Origin: Terebella lapidaria
Lineage: Eukaryota; Annelida; Polychaeta; Terebellida; Terebellidae
Direction: 5' to 3'
Assembly (NCBI GenBank): GCA_949152475.1
Contig: OX424568.1
Coordinates: forward strand, 25,581,667 to 25,645,666
DNA length: 64,000 nt
Each line of letters opens with the position of its first letter. The first letter of the stretch is position 1. Below are positions 31,740-42,748 of this stretch, in pieces. Below the pieces are notes generated by a model, which did not search any database, was not told the origin of the DNA, and saw nothing but the letters and a program-made list of their open reading frames with translations. The position numbers were made by a program, and so were the translations under genes.

Positions 31740-33148
31740 GAAGCTCTCCGTCTCTCTTCTCACGTTCTAACTGTAACTTGAATCATACTCCATCTTGCAC
31801 AACTGTACAATGTCGGATGCTGATAAGTTCTGTGATGGAGAATCACGGCTAGACAAAGAAATTACGTTCTTGTCGACTGAACACGCTATGACTGTCTTCT
31901 TAACCTCTGCTTTCATCGCACCTGATTGCAACTGGATGTCATAATGCTGAGCTATCTCCAACAGATCTAATTTTCAACGTGAGTCAATCTTCTGAAAAGT
32001 CGGGTTTGCAACAAAACTGTCCAGATTGAAAGACATGATTAGAATGGAATATGTACAACAATCAAGAAACAAAAGAATGATTTACCAAAATGCACCAAAA
32101 TGATGATGTGACACAGTGCATCAGCTTGCACCAGATTGATGTCCTGTTTCAGTTAAATACAACTCTACCTAATAGCATTTAACTATTCTTCACATGACTG
32201 TGTAAAACAGCAAATGATAACAATAATATTTCTATTGCAAAATGTTGTATTTTACGTTTGTTATTGGAATCATCAAAATTTAGCCGTATTGGTGGTAATA
32301 GATGGATACTTACATCCAGTTGTTCTACTAGATATGAATCAACAAATGTACAAAATATAATACAGTAACAAGGGGTGTAAAATAGGCACGTGAACACCCA
32401 CACTAATAGCCAGGGCAATGACTATACCCAGCTAGAAACAAGATGCATCGGTGGCATCAATATGGTTTATCATACAAAATATGAGCAGACACGAAAATTT
32501 CTGAGACTGAAGCAGCTGACTGCACACAAATAATATCACCAATGAGTGTAACTGAGGTACGACAAAGATGCCGCAACACACTCTGATATTAATGAACAAA
32601 GTGACACTGGTCACAAAAGTATTATTTCACACGTGTTTTCAACACAAGGGTGCGGCTCAAAACCCAGGAATTTGCTCACTTGCAGACGATTAAAACAAAA
32701 ACAAGCACACTGTCGTGCACAAGCACAAACACACCAAGATCCTTCAGATCACCAATGCCACTGCGGCAATGAAGCGGCAAGTTCAATGCTGAACTTTGAG
32801 AACTGGAATCAGCCTAAAGATACATCAGTGCAACGAATGCCAAACTCACTCTATATTCAATTTCAAACAAATATAGTTGAAAGACACACGAAAATTCACC
32901 AAAGTGTATATACAAATGGCGTCGTCACACTGAAGTATTGTTTGTAAATGTAACTACTGTAATTTGTACTGTTGAAGTTTGCAAGTATGTTTCTTATCTA
33001 AGTTGGCGGGCGAATTGTAATACTAATCGGAATATTAAAGAAAAGGAGTACGAGTACTTGTAATCAACTTGAATGTATGCAGTTGTTGACTCCTACAATG
33101 ACCGGCAAGAAATACAGAACCACATGGAAACACCAGACAGCCCCCAAT
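31740..33148. other. mostly non-coding; short repeat scrap
   Basis: Holds a repeat A fragment (32229-32313) and, close to 33148, a primer-site-like string next to the LTR. The 104-residue frame at 32633-32947 shows no known domain. Confidence 0.4.
32229..32313 (+). repeat. repeat A, 85-bp remnant
   Basis: TTTCTATTGCAAAATGTTG through GATGGATACTTAC. The conserved end is retained and the rest is missing. Confidence 0.75.
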
Positions 33149-33530
33149 TGTTACGTTCGTCAGGTTCAATATACTATTCCGTGTTCAGCATTTACCAACC
33201 AGTCACCGAGAAATCAACAACAACAAACCTGTAAGTTTTTAGATGTTTAATTAAATTCCAAAATCTATGTACGAGTAAAAGTTTCGAATGTGCGATGTTG
33301 CCTCGTTGCTGTCCAGCTCGTGTCTGCCTGTCACGGGCCCGCTGTATGTGCACGCTGCTCTGTCGCCTGCGTGAGTTCCGCTGTACACGTGAGAGCTCTG
33401 CCCGTCGCCCAGACATCGACTCATCGGAGCACACCTGATATAAAAACAGAACATTCCCTTCCCACTGTGGGTAAACTGCTCTCTGAGAAAATACCAACCC
33501 ACATAATAGAGAAATAATAACATCGTAACA
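33149..33530 (-). mobile_element. LTR of a retrotransposon (fossil, Gypsy-like by primer site)
   Basis: A 382-bp segment opens TGTTACG and closes CGTAACA on the minus strand, with a TATA-like TTTATATCAGG. Immediately past its end lies TTGGGGGCTGTCTGG, resembling a tRNA-Pro-type primer-binding site, so this is the 5' LTR side. No second LTR and no convincing internal coding region were seen. It is a partial remnant, family tentative. Confidence 0.6.
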
Positions 33531-34672
33531 GTAGGCTTGGTAAAGTATTGAACACCAGATACAGTCATCACACAATAATCATTTCTATTTCATGCAAAGG
33601 CTGCTTAAGGAGGTTGACGCTATCACTATCACGCTATCACTGCAGTTATTAAAATATGTTGATAAGTATATAATCGAGGTTCGAGGCCAAGGGCAACAGT
33701 GGGTCATATATCTACCGTGAACAGTGTGATGCAAAACCATGCTCCTACGATTTATTTCATTAATCAACTATATTTAATAATACATTATTTTTAGGTAATC
33801 GCCTGACTCGAATATATTCTGACCATTTGTTCGGTATCAATCTTTTCTTGGGTTGTTTTTGTTGGACAGTCTGTTCCTTGGCGACTTTTTCAGCACTACC
33901 AGTACTTTCCTGACTATGATATTCACATGGCTCGAAAACACAAATCGACATATCAACAATGGTACCAATGCAAAGTAGCTGAAAGGTTCAGGGCAAGAAG
34001 GCTTTCAGACTTGAGTGATGTGGGCAATCAAATCAATGAATGTGAAGTCAAATCATATGCATGGCCAATTTAGGGGTGGTCACTTCCAAATAGCGGGCTA
34101 TCTGCAGAGTACACATGTTTGTGCACCAATCAATTCAACACTGCATGTGAAATAACAGCGAAAACAAAACCTCACTAGAAAAGAATAGGAAAATTCCAGC
34201 ACATGTTTACATATTACACACTCTATCCATTGTCATAATATAAGACAAACCCCACGCACAATTTCAGAATGAATCTAAGTAAAATTTAACCTCCACGGGG
34301 ATGAACATAACATATATCAAATGACAGAAGAATGCATGACAGCCATGATGTTTACTGTTGGTTGTCAATGACCTCCTGCAGAACAAAACACACAGACTAC
34401 CAGTAACACTCGAACCTACCTCTCTTTCACAGGTAAATTATGATGTTTTATGATAACAATATTCCCTTTTTGCCCTACTTCATACAAACTGTCAACCACA
34501 CCATGCAATGCTGTGCTAAGCCCTGCTTATGAAATAGTGACGAAAACATAGCCAGTCCCAAGTGATCGAAGAAAGTAAAGATACTGTGGTGATATTAACA
34601 TCTGTTATCTGTGCGTGTCTTTTTCACCCCAGGGGTGGGAGATGTTGTGTTATACTGGCCTAAAATTGATAT
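33531..34672. other. non-coding stretch
   Basis: No exon or repeat family recognised. Confidence 0.4.
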
Positions 34673-35062
34673 TCAGCTGGACTTCGCTTGTTTGCAGAAG
34701 AAAGGCAGCCACTGCAAACCCTTGACTCTATTCTCTCTAGGGTTGCGGAAACGACAATTGATGACCGGGCAGAGCCACATCAGGGTGTTGCGGAAGTGGA
34801 ATAGTGTCCAGTGGCGACGCAAGCCTCCAATCCTACTGAACACTTGACGTCGGCACTCGGGTATGGGACAATGAAGGACGGATGGTGATGATGTTGATGG
34901 TATTGGTTCTGCTCCTGGCTCTGGTGTTGGCTTACGGACTTCCAGAGCCGATGGGATGAACAGAGGTACGTTGTCGTTCACAGTATCAAAAATATCAGGA
35001 AAGTCAGCATCAAGGTGAAGCCCCAGGGTTAGGTCAAGTTGTTGGTCGGAGAGTTCCATCAC
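34673..35062 (-). CDS. C2H2-type zinc-finger ORF, unknown
   Basis: 129 residues. The acidic start MELSDQQLDLTLGLHLDADF leads to a Pro/Ser-rich linker. Then comes the finger CPIPECRRQVFSRIGGLRRH with a second His four residues on (C-x4-C-x12-H-x4-H), followed by a second Cys pair CPVINC without obvious histidines. A TTTTAG acceptor precedes the ATG. On the same strand, upstream, lies the transmembrane-tail exon (35504-35737). The second finger appears degenerate. Role unknown; probably nucleic-acid binding. Confidence 0.5.
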   Translation of the reverse strand: MMELSDQQLDLTLGLHLDADFPDIFDTVNDNVPLFIPSALEVRKPTPEPGAEPIPSTSSPSVLHCPIPECRRQVFSRIGGLRRHWTLFHFRNTLMWLCPVINCRFRNPRENRVKGLQWLPFFCKQAKSS

Positions 35063-35389
35063 TCTAAAATGTTAGAATTAGGGATTTTTACTGATGGTGA
35101 ATCTCTATTCGGAGGTTTTCGTTTACGCCACCCTCTATCCCTTTGTGATATCACCTCAGAGTGACTTGTCAACGTCAGTACTTGAGTCGGTTGAGTCACT
35201 ACTGATTTCCTGGTCATTTTCCAGCATTATTTCCTGATTTACTTCATTCTCCGTCTTGACAAGCTGACTCAGTTTATACTAGACGAGCCTAAGGAATCCA
35301 AACCTTTTAAACGTGTTGTGTGACCTGCAGATAAGCTATACTAGCGCATGTAGACACGCCGACTTACACAGACTTACCTGGTTATGTGA

Positions 35390-35810
35390 AAATGTCATCT
35401 CGATATCCTGCGGGAGATGAATTTTGATAATTTGTACTTAAAAGAAGAATAAATATCACTAAAAATATATAAATATTGGAAGACTATAAAATAGTAGATA
35501 TATCTACTCCTCTCCTCTTCTGCCTCTCCTCTCCATCCTATGCCTCCTGACATTCATGTATATTGTCATGATAATGAAATAAATGGTGAAAATCATAATT
35601 AATGCAAAAATATTCCATATCGATGATGCTAATGTTTGATGGTTATTGGTTTCTGAGTGACAGAGCAAAGAGGTGTTTGGCCAGTGATGTAAGTCTGTTC
35701 GGGTGGTTACCAGGGTCGGATATGTCCTGGGGGACAAGCTTACTCATTTTTTTCTTGACAATCAGTTCTAAAATTAGAAATTAAACAGTGAAACCTCATG
35801 CCAAAACAAT
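35390..35810 (-). CDS. multi-copy module with C-terminal transmembrane segment, copy 1
   Basis: On the minus strand an exon after CTAATTTTAG reads LIVKKKMSKLVPQDISDPGN. In an overlapping frame ETNNHQTLASSIWNI continues into the hydrophobic FALIMIFTIYFIIMTIYM and basic RRHRMERRGRRGEE. This is a single membrane span with a basic tail. A 30-bp microexon (DIEMTFSHNQ, near 35383-35412) has CAG/GTAAGT borders. The same arrangement exists at 44150-44549. A frame change separates the first and second parts. Three copies in 14 kb suggest a repeat-borne gene; function unknown. Confidence 0.5.
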
Positions 35811-36274
35811 CTTGAGATTTGCAATTTTAACCAATAACAACTGAAAAAAACCCAAAGATTTTGGGGCAGATCGTTGCAGTCCTGGCCATGAACGTCAACG
35901 TAAAAAACAGAAATAGGCAGGGTATTCTACGGCAATTCCTTTCAACTGATTCAGATCCAGTGTGAGGGATTTTCTTTCAGATCAAGGTGTGCGTTTTGGA
36001 AACATGATTTGCTAATGGTCAAGCCCAAATCTTTGCAAACCATGTAAAAAGACCCAATACTGAGACAGAGTGTGTAAGCGGCATCCATGGTTACATGTGT
36101 TGTCAAAGATTATGGGATGGTCATTCCTAACCATCACATCAATTTTGGGGCACCCACACCATCACCCACCATATGAATATGTACATGTAATGTCTCTTCA
36201 ATCATGATTTGTAAACATTCCTTTTTACTTTTCACAATTGAAGTTGGGATCGAGGAAATAGAGGAAACAAAAAA

Positions 36275-38535
36275 ATTAGCCCAATGGGTTAGAAAGGTTA
36301 CCGGAGAAATATACAGAGTTAAGCCGAGAAAGTTGAAGGTCAAATTCAAGGTGACCACTGAAATCGCCATATCTCTAACCTTGAAAATGGGATCAAAGGT
36401 TAAATTCTAGATCACCAAACTATTCAGCATACATCAGTTCCTATATGTTCACTATGGACCCCTAAGCTGTAAATTTGATAATAAGCGAGATATAAACCAT
36501 TTTGTAATCTGACTTTGAAAATAAAATGACTGACCTTGAAATTTAGGTCAAAGGTCGAATTCAATATCATTAAAATATTCAGAATATATCATTTCCTATA
36601 TGTTCACAATTGATTCCTAAGCTGTAAAGTCGATAATAAGCAAGATATTAGCCATTTTGTCCTGTTGACCTTGAAAATGAGGTCAAAAGTCAAATTCAAG
36701 GTCACTAGAATATTCAGCATATATCATTTCCTATATGTTCACAATTGATTCCTAAGCTGTAAAGTCGCTAATAAGCAAGATATTGGCCGTTTTGTCCTGT
36801 GACCTTGAAAATGAGATCAAAGGTCTAATTCAAGGTCAGGAAAATATTCAGCATATATCATTTCCTATATGTTCACAGTTGATTCCTGAGCTGTAAAGTC
36901 AATAATAAGCGAGATATTAGCAATTTTGTCCTGCGACCTTGGAAATGAGGTCAAAGGTCAAATTCAAAGTCATGAGAATATTCAGCATATATCATTTCCT
37001 ATATGTTCACAATTGATTCCTAAGCTGTAAAGTCGATAATAAGCAAGATATTAGCCATTTTGTCATGTGACCTTGAAAATGAGGTCAAAGGTCAAATTCA
37101 AGGTCACGAGAATTTTCAGCATATATCATTTCCTGTATGTTCACAATTGATTCCTAAGCTGTAAAGTTGCTAATAAGCAAGATATTGGCCATTTTGTCCT
37201 GTGACCTTGAAAATGAGGTCAAAGGTCAAATTCAAGGTCACGAAAATATTCAGCATATATCATTTCCTATATGTTCACAATTGATTCCTAAGCTGTAAAG
37301 TCGATAATAAGCGAGATATTAGCAATTTTGTCCTGTGAACTTGAAAATGAGGTCAAAGGTCAAATTCAAGGTCACGAGAATATTCAGCATATATCATTTC
37401 CTATATGTTCACAATTGATTCCTAAGCTGTAAAGTCGATAATAAGCGAGATATTAGCAATTTTGTCCTGTGACCTTGGAAATGAGGTCAAAGGTCAAATT
37501 CAAGGTCACAAAAATATTCAGCATATATAATTTCCTATATGTTCACAATTGATTCCTAAACTGTAAAGTCGATAATAAGCGAGATATTAGCCATTTTGTC
37601 ATGTGACCTTGAAAATGAGGTCAAAGGTCAAATTCAAGGTCATGAGAATATTCAGCATATATCATTTCCTATATGTTCACAATTGATTCCTAAGCTGTAA
37701 AGTTGATAATAAGCGAGATATTAGCCATTTTGTCCTGTGACCTTGAAAATGAGGTCAAAGGTCAAATTCAAGGTCACGAAAATATTCAGCGTATATCATT
37801 TCCTATATGTCCACAATTCATTCCTAGTCTCTAATGTCAATATTAAGTGAGATATTAGGCTTAAAGTGTCCCATTATAAACCATAGGAAAATTTAACATG
37901 GGAAAGTCACATTTGGGCCGAGTTTGGGCCCAAAATGGCCCACTTCAAGCGATTCAAGGGCAACGAAATTTATACATGTCACAGGGGTACATATGAGGAG
38001 TGTTTTTCATCAATAAGAAAAAAAAGTTACTGAACAGATTTTGAGAAAACGACCGTCAAATTCCAAAATTGGCCATTTTTCGACGAAAACGGCCGCTATG
38101 ACCTTGAAACCAAGGTCAGAGGTCAAATTCAAGGTCACGACAATATTCAGCATATATCATTTCCTATATGTCCACAATTGATTCCTAGTCTCTAATCTCA
38201 ATATTAAGTGAGATATTGGGCTTTAATGTTTCCCATTATAAAGCATAGGAGAATTTAACATGGGAAAGTCCCATTTGGGCCGAGTTTGGGGCCAAAATGG
38301 CCCACTTCGAGCGATTCAAGGGCAACGAAAACGGCCGCCATTTTGAAAATATTGCGAAAATAGAAAAAAATAAAAAAAACCTCCTTCTTGAATTATTTTA
38401 AAGCATTTTTGTGCAAAATTTCAGAAAGATTCAACCGTAAACAAAAAAGATAAAAATGTGAACGATGGACGACGACGACGGACGAAGGACGCAACGCCAT
38501 GCCAATAGGTTAGTGGACCATAGGTCCGGTAACCT
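36275..38535 (-). mobile_element. satellite-bearing mobile element P, copy 2
   Basis: On the minus strand it begins AGGTTACCGGACCTATGG and ends CCCATTGGGCTAATT. It contains the (GTC)n terminus, the 366-bp variants and about 12 satellite monomers. Its borders are fixed by the empty paralogous site at about 48335-48341, inside an A/T run, so the exact target duplication is ambiguous. It differs from copy 1 mainly in monomer number (12 against 17). Confidence 0.85.
36400..38165 (-). repeat. satellite array, ~134-bp monomer, about 12 units
   Basis: Same monomer as at 25845-28330 but inverted. In the plus direction each unit shows AGGTCAAAGGTCAAATTCAA and CATATATCATTTCCTATATG. Confidence 0.95.
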
Positions 38536-38660
38536 AAAAATATTGCCCAAAATAGGAACGGAGTGGAAAAAATTACTAGAATGAGTCAAAGTATGAACCT
38601 CCACGAAAAAGTATCAAGTGGTACAAGAAGCTGGTCTTCTAATACTTCTCGCTGCTCTGA

Positions 38661-39549
38661 AGTGGTAGAAAAAAATACCTACTTTAATAGGTTGAATATC
38701 TATAAAACAAGACATCAAAATGCTACAGTCACATCATACTGCTATCAGATGCCTTCAGGCCCACATAGGCCTACACACCACAGGTCTCATATATACATAT
38801 TTGGCTGTTATATGCCTAGTGATGAATCTAATTAGAAAGGTAGGCCTCAAATTTAGAAAGGTAGGCCTCAAAGTCTTCAAGGAACTGTCAGAACCAATGA
38901 TTATTAAAAATTATTAATGCAACAAGTACCGAACTTCACATACAGTAATGTTCTTTCATCGTGCAAATATTTCTAGTCATTATGAAAACTATTCAGACCT
39001 GGAATCTCGGATCATCCACAGCTCTGTAAGGAGCCAGGTCCGTCTTTCGCTTTGTCACATGTTCTGAAAATGACCGCACGTCAAGACAGTCAAAGAACCG
39101 GTCACATCTCAAGATGAAATCCGCTGTCTCCCGGACATCTCCCCTTCAGATTCTCAAATACGAAGAAAACAAACCATACCAGGTACATTGAATACCTTAC
39201 CTGAACTGCCAGTCTCACAGACATCCGGGACAATGGAGTTAGGTGCACGCGTCTTCCCTTAGCTTTGTCCGCTTCAGTGTTCCAGTGGCATCATCGATGA
39301 ACACTTGGCAGGCTGCAGATATCTAAAAGATTATATGGTCGTTATGGTATCATTTATTTCAGTTTGCTATAAATATGTCATGTATTGCTTGATATCTTGC
39401 ATATATTATACAGGTACTAGTATTCTGCACTCATGATCCAAATCCAATGTCAGACTGAAGCGATTTATACATTTTTATAACTATATTATCACCGATCAAT
39501 TTCAGTTAATGTTGGGAAATTTCGTATATGTTTCGTTCCATTTCCAAAG
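38661..39549. other. non-coding stretch
   Basis: Contains a short direct repeat, AGAAAGGTAGGCCTCAAA, twice near 38835-38870. No exon recognised. Confidence 0.45.
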
Positions 39550-39835
39550 AGAGATTCAGTAGCCCCTCTTCCCACTCCTGTTCACGGAGATGCTAGCAGT
39601 GTTCTGGGAATGCTTTCGGCACAGCAAGCCCCCTTCGGCAACATGACGCCCACAGAACGCTTGGAAGGCATTGTGCCTGTTCCAGGGGAATTTCACCGGA
39701 GAATGATACTGAATCAAGACACAATGACGTTGTTGTACAGTCCAGAAATCTCCTCATCTTTCGGAACATTGAGTAATATCAAGACTGTATTTAACTTGAA
39801 AGGGGTCAAACAAAAAGTGCCTGAAGCATTCGATG
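39550..39835 (+). CDS. DUF6589-like internal exon
   Basis: AAAG acceptor before 39550 and GTGTCT donor at 39836. The protein segment includes VHGDASSVLGMLSAQQAPFG, TPTERLEGIVPVPGEFHRRM and GTLSNIKTVFNLKGVK. The GD, RLEG, G-x-FH and GTL spacing recalls the core of DUF6589-like proteins, which are abundant and uncharacterised in invertebrates. The C-terminal counterpart, FVTEGMTLLLA, is at 16623 in a separate copy. No flanking exons were found here, so this is probably an isolated fragment. Confidence 0.45.
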
Positions 39836-40395
39836 GTGTCTAGGTCTGCTGAACCTATCAAGCAACCGGTTAGTGTGCCTCACTGCAATGGAGTTGTTGA
39901 ATCTCAAATCCTTCCATGAGACCAACAATCGCCCAAGCATGCTTTGAAAAAACTGCTCGATGAGACAACCTCACAAGTCGCTGACTTCTTCTCGCACCAA
40001 ACACCAAGAATGCCAAAAGTCAGGAGGTTCCTTATGGTGTTTATGCCGAGTGAAAAATAACTGGTCCAACGGTTGAATGTGGGGCGAAAACAGAATGCTC
40101 ATCTGGGGGATTTTTCCACCTTTCGTCTGTGTGATATGTGGATGGACTTAATCATCTTCGAACGGGTGATTATACTCCTAGTATTTTTTTTATGTTTCGG
40201 AAAAGTTAACTGGTTTGAACATACATAGAGTAATGAGCATCTGGTTCTCTCACAATGGCCCTATGAAGCAATGGATATGTATTTATTCTCTTAGGTCGAC
40301 GGTTGCAACAGACGTGCTGATGTGGTGCCCAATATGCAAGTCGATGAAATCAATATCACATAAGGTACTGGCGAACAAAACGAGGACATTATTAG
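39836..40395. other. non-coding stretch
   Basis: No feature recognised. Confidence 0.4.
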
Positions 40396-41036
40396 CTAGC
40401 GGGCAAACCTTCCAGTCGTAAGCAGATAGGCTTGAACAGCGTGCATTATTCGAATATTATCTTCGATTATCAAGTCCATGTTACCATGCAATAATAGACC
40501 GAGAAGGTATTGCTTGTCAAGAAGCGGGAGAAAATTGGCATTCAAATTTAGGGATATTCTATCTCTGATCTCGGTTAGCATGAGAAGTCGTTTCGACGAA
40601 TAATTTGGACATTCAATCAAATAATGACATAGGTCTTCACGATAATAACCACACGAACAAGAAGGATCCGGATTAGGTTGTTCCGAAATAGATCTGCGTT
40701 GAGACGGCTATTGTTCAAATGTAATATGGTATGATAAATGTTGGGAAGTTTTTTCCCAGTGTAAGTCCAGATAGGACGATGTTTAGGACGCGACAGAGTG
40801 AACGATAGTGCCTTGAATTCACGGAGTGTATCAGTATCTATAACTGGTTCTTGTAATGAATTCCAGAGCCTAATTGATGCTGGAATTAATGAGTTTTTAA
40901 ATCTTTCAGTTCTACACTTAGGCAGAGCTAACTGACGCCGCGAACGGAGCTCAATATCCTCTCTTGTGGATGAGTGACACTTTTTACACCTAATTTCTGC
41001 GTCACTCAGATGACCGTTGTCCGTGAAAGGAACCAT
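40396..41036 (-). mobile_element. LINE 3' fragment (ORF2 C-terminus)
   Basis: Two overlapping minus-strand frames. The first has LALPKCRTERFKNSLIPASI, RLWNSL and a stretch up to NADLFRNNL. The second starts at HYLIECPNYSSKRLLMLTEI. The ...CSCG...H-x3-EC string in between is the terminal zinc-knuckle-like motif of Jockey/CR1/L2-type non-LTR retrotransposons. The RT domain is missing, so it is a 5'-truncated copy with one frameshift near 40630. Confidence 0.75.
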
Positions 41037-41237
41037 TCCATATTGAGACAGAGCATAAGCTGAGAGTAGTATGATTAGTGGTGCCCCGAACCCTTCACCC
41101 CGAGGAGGAACTCCGAGATTAGGAGGAGGGATAATTAGCGTGCCAGGTGGCGTCAGACAAAGGTTGATCGAAGTCGCGGGGATCGAAATAAGGAGGAGAC
41201 ATATGGCGTGATGCTGGCAACAAAGGAGCGGTCAGGC

Positions 41238-41243
41238 TATAAG
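41238..41243 (+). promoter_or_regulatory. TATA-like box before the PC4-like gene
   Basis: TATAAG, about 60 bp upstream of the ATG-rich start near 41293. The compact layout resembles that of the NADAR gene. Confidence 0.3.
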
Positions 41244-41259
41244 TGCTGCGAGTTTTTGT

Positions 41260-41927
41260 GTGTCATCATTCAAGCATTCGACATTCTACAACATGCACAT
41301 GATGAAGCGACAAGGAACCAAACGACGTGGTGGAAATGTTTCCAAGCGTGTGAAGAGAGAAGAAATGGACGAAGCCGTAAAGACTGCCGAAGAACTGGTG
41401 ATAGATTTGACCAAGGAAGACGACGATCAAAGTTTGATCACGGCACCTCTGAACGTATATTTGGGAAACGCATTCGTTCGACGATATGGCGCGGTGAGCG
41501 ACGTATAGATATACGGATGTTTACGCCATCGCTGAATGGAACATTTCAACCTTCAAAGAGGGGAATTTCGCTGCCCTTGATGCGCTACAAAATCCTGCTG
41601 TAGGAGCAGGAAAAAATATCAGCCGCGATGGAAAGAACGGGGGAGAAAAACTTCGAGCTGAAAATACATCTGGGCGCCAACAACTTTGTCACCGTGCAGA
41701 GCGGATTCGCCGGGGTCGACATACGGCAATGGTATCCGGGCGATGCAGGTGAAGGATCGGAGCCGCCGCTACTTCCTGGACGCGGCGTGTATTCGCAGCC
41801 GGGCAACTGGATTGAACTGTGTAATGTGAATGAAGGCATATACGATTTCGTTCCAGAACTAGCCACGACAGAACGTTGTATGAATCGCCTCGATCACTGT
41901 AATCAAGAGGGGTGGCTGGTCTATTGA
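41260..41927 (+). pseudogene. double PC4-like ssDNA-binding gene
   Basis: PC4/p15 proteins bind single-stranded DNA and modulate transcription. The start region holds a basic patch (KRQGTKRRGGNVSKRVKR) and an acidic segment (VIDLTKEDDD). A first PC4-like repeat follows: LNVYLGNAFVRRYGA, then RRIDIRMFTPS with PSKRGISLPL. The second repeat, 41628-41860, is fuller: FELKIHLGANNFVTVQSGFA, GVDIRQWYPG and PGRGVYSQPGNWIEL. These fit the family's strand-strand-VDIR-loop-PG-x-GI-x-L pattern. AATAAA at 42089. The frame is broken about once. Possibly part of a DNA-virus-like or transposon cargo; that origin is inference. Confidence 0.65.
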
Positions 41928-42066
41928 TTTGTGAATGTGAACATTCGGTGTGTGTGTGTGTTCTCTTGATGTTCCATGCATTCCTATTGATACGTGGTCT
42001 ATTGATTTGTGAATGTGAACATTCGGTGTGTGTGTGTGTTCTCTTGATGTTCCATGCATTCCTATT
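41918..42066 (+). repeat. tandem duplication, 78-bp unit, two copies
   Basis: GGTCTATTGATTTGTGAATG starts each unit (41918 and 41996). Each includes a (GT)n stretch and CATTCCTATT. Open frames across it are artefacts of the duplication. It lies in the 3' UTR of the PC4-like gene. Confidence 0.95.
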
Positions 42067-42109
42067 CCCCAATATATGTCAGTGTATTAATAAAATGGAG
42101 GTAAACTAG

Positions 42110-42748
42110 AGAACAGTCGTTTGTCGTGAATTATCGAGTTGAGAAATGTGTGGTGAAAATTAACGTATATATCTTTACGAATAATTGTACAAAGTCGGTA
42201 TCAGAGTATCCACACATCCAGTTTATTATAACACGTCTACAAATACTAGATTATACCAAAATGATCTTCAGTAAAATCACATCATAAATGCACACCACAT
42301 CATACAAGTATAGAACTAAAACAAATATACTCATACATGTATACTAAAATATATACCTTTACTAAGATCACATCATGAATACATCATACAACATAATACA
42401 TCATACATCAACACGTGCACGCAATTTACCTAACATACAAAATATAATTACAATTGAACACGTCGACATAGACAAAAACTATAGATAAAACTATAACAAC
42501 TATACTTGTACACATATATATAATAAAATATATACCTTTGCTAAAATCACATCATAAATGCACATCATATAACATAAATACATCATACACACTACACTAA
42601 AATCCTATACTAAAATTTACAAAATACTTTGCGTGTTCCCGTCGTTTTCCCTGCGAAGAATAAAAATAACAGGGTTGCAGAATAATCACCATATCATTTA
42701 CAGACAACTGGATTTGAAAAACGAAGATTATCTATTCATTAGCTTTGC
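42110..42748. repeat. AT-rich degenerate direct repeats
   Basis: CTAAAATATATACCTTT and ATCACATCATAAATGCACA recur near 42280-42360 and 42525-42560. No gene. Confidence 0.6.

Larger units (their letters stand above)
35690..38660 (-). repeat. host repeat of element P2 (paralogue of 48222-48910)
   Basis: 35690-36274 and 38536-38660, read on the minus strand, join to give the uninterrupted sequence at 48222-48910. The intervening 2.26 kb is element P2. Confidence 0.85.

Noticed and set aside
41689-42072. Minus-strand ORF with a repeated THTHTECSHSQINRP motif
   Set aside because: Antisense of the PC4-like gene and of the 78-bp tandem duplication; the repetition is from the DNA duplication.
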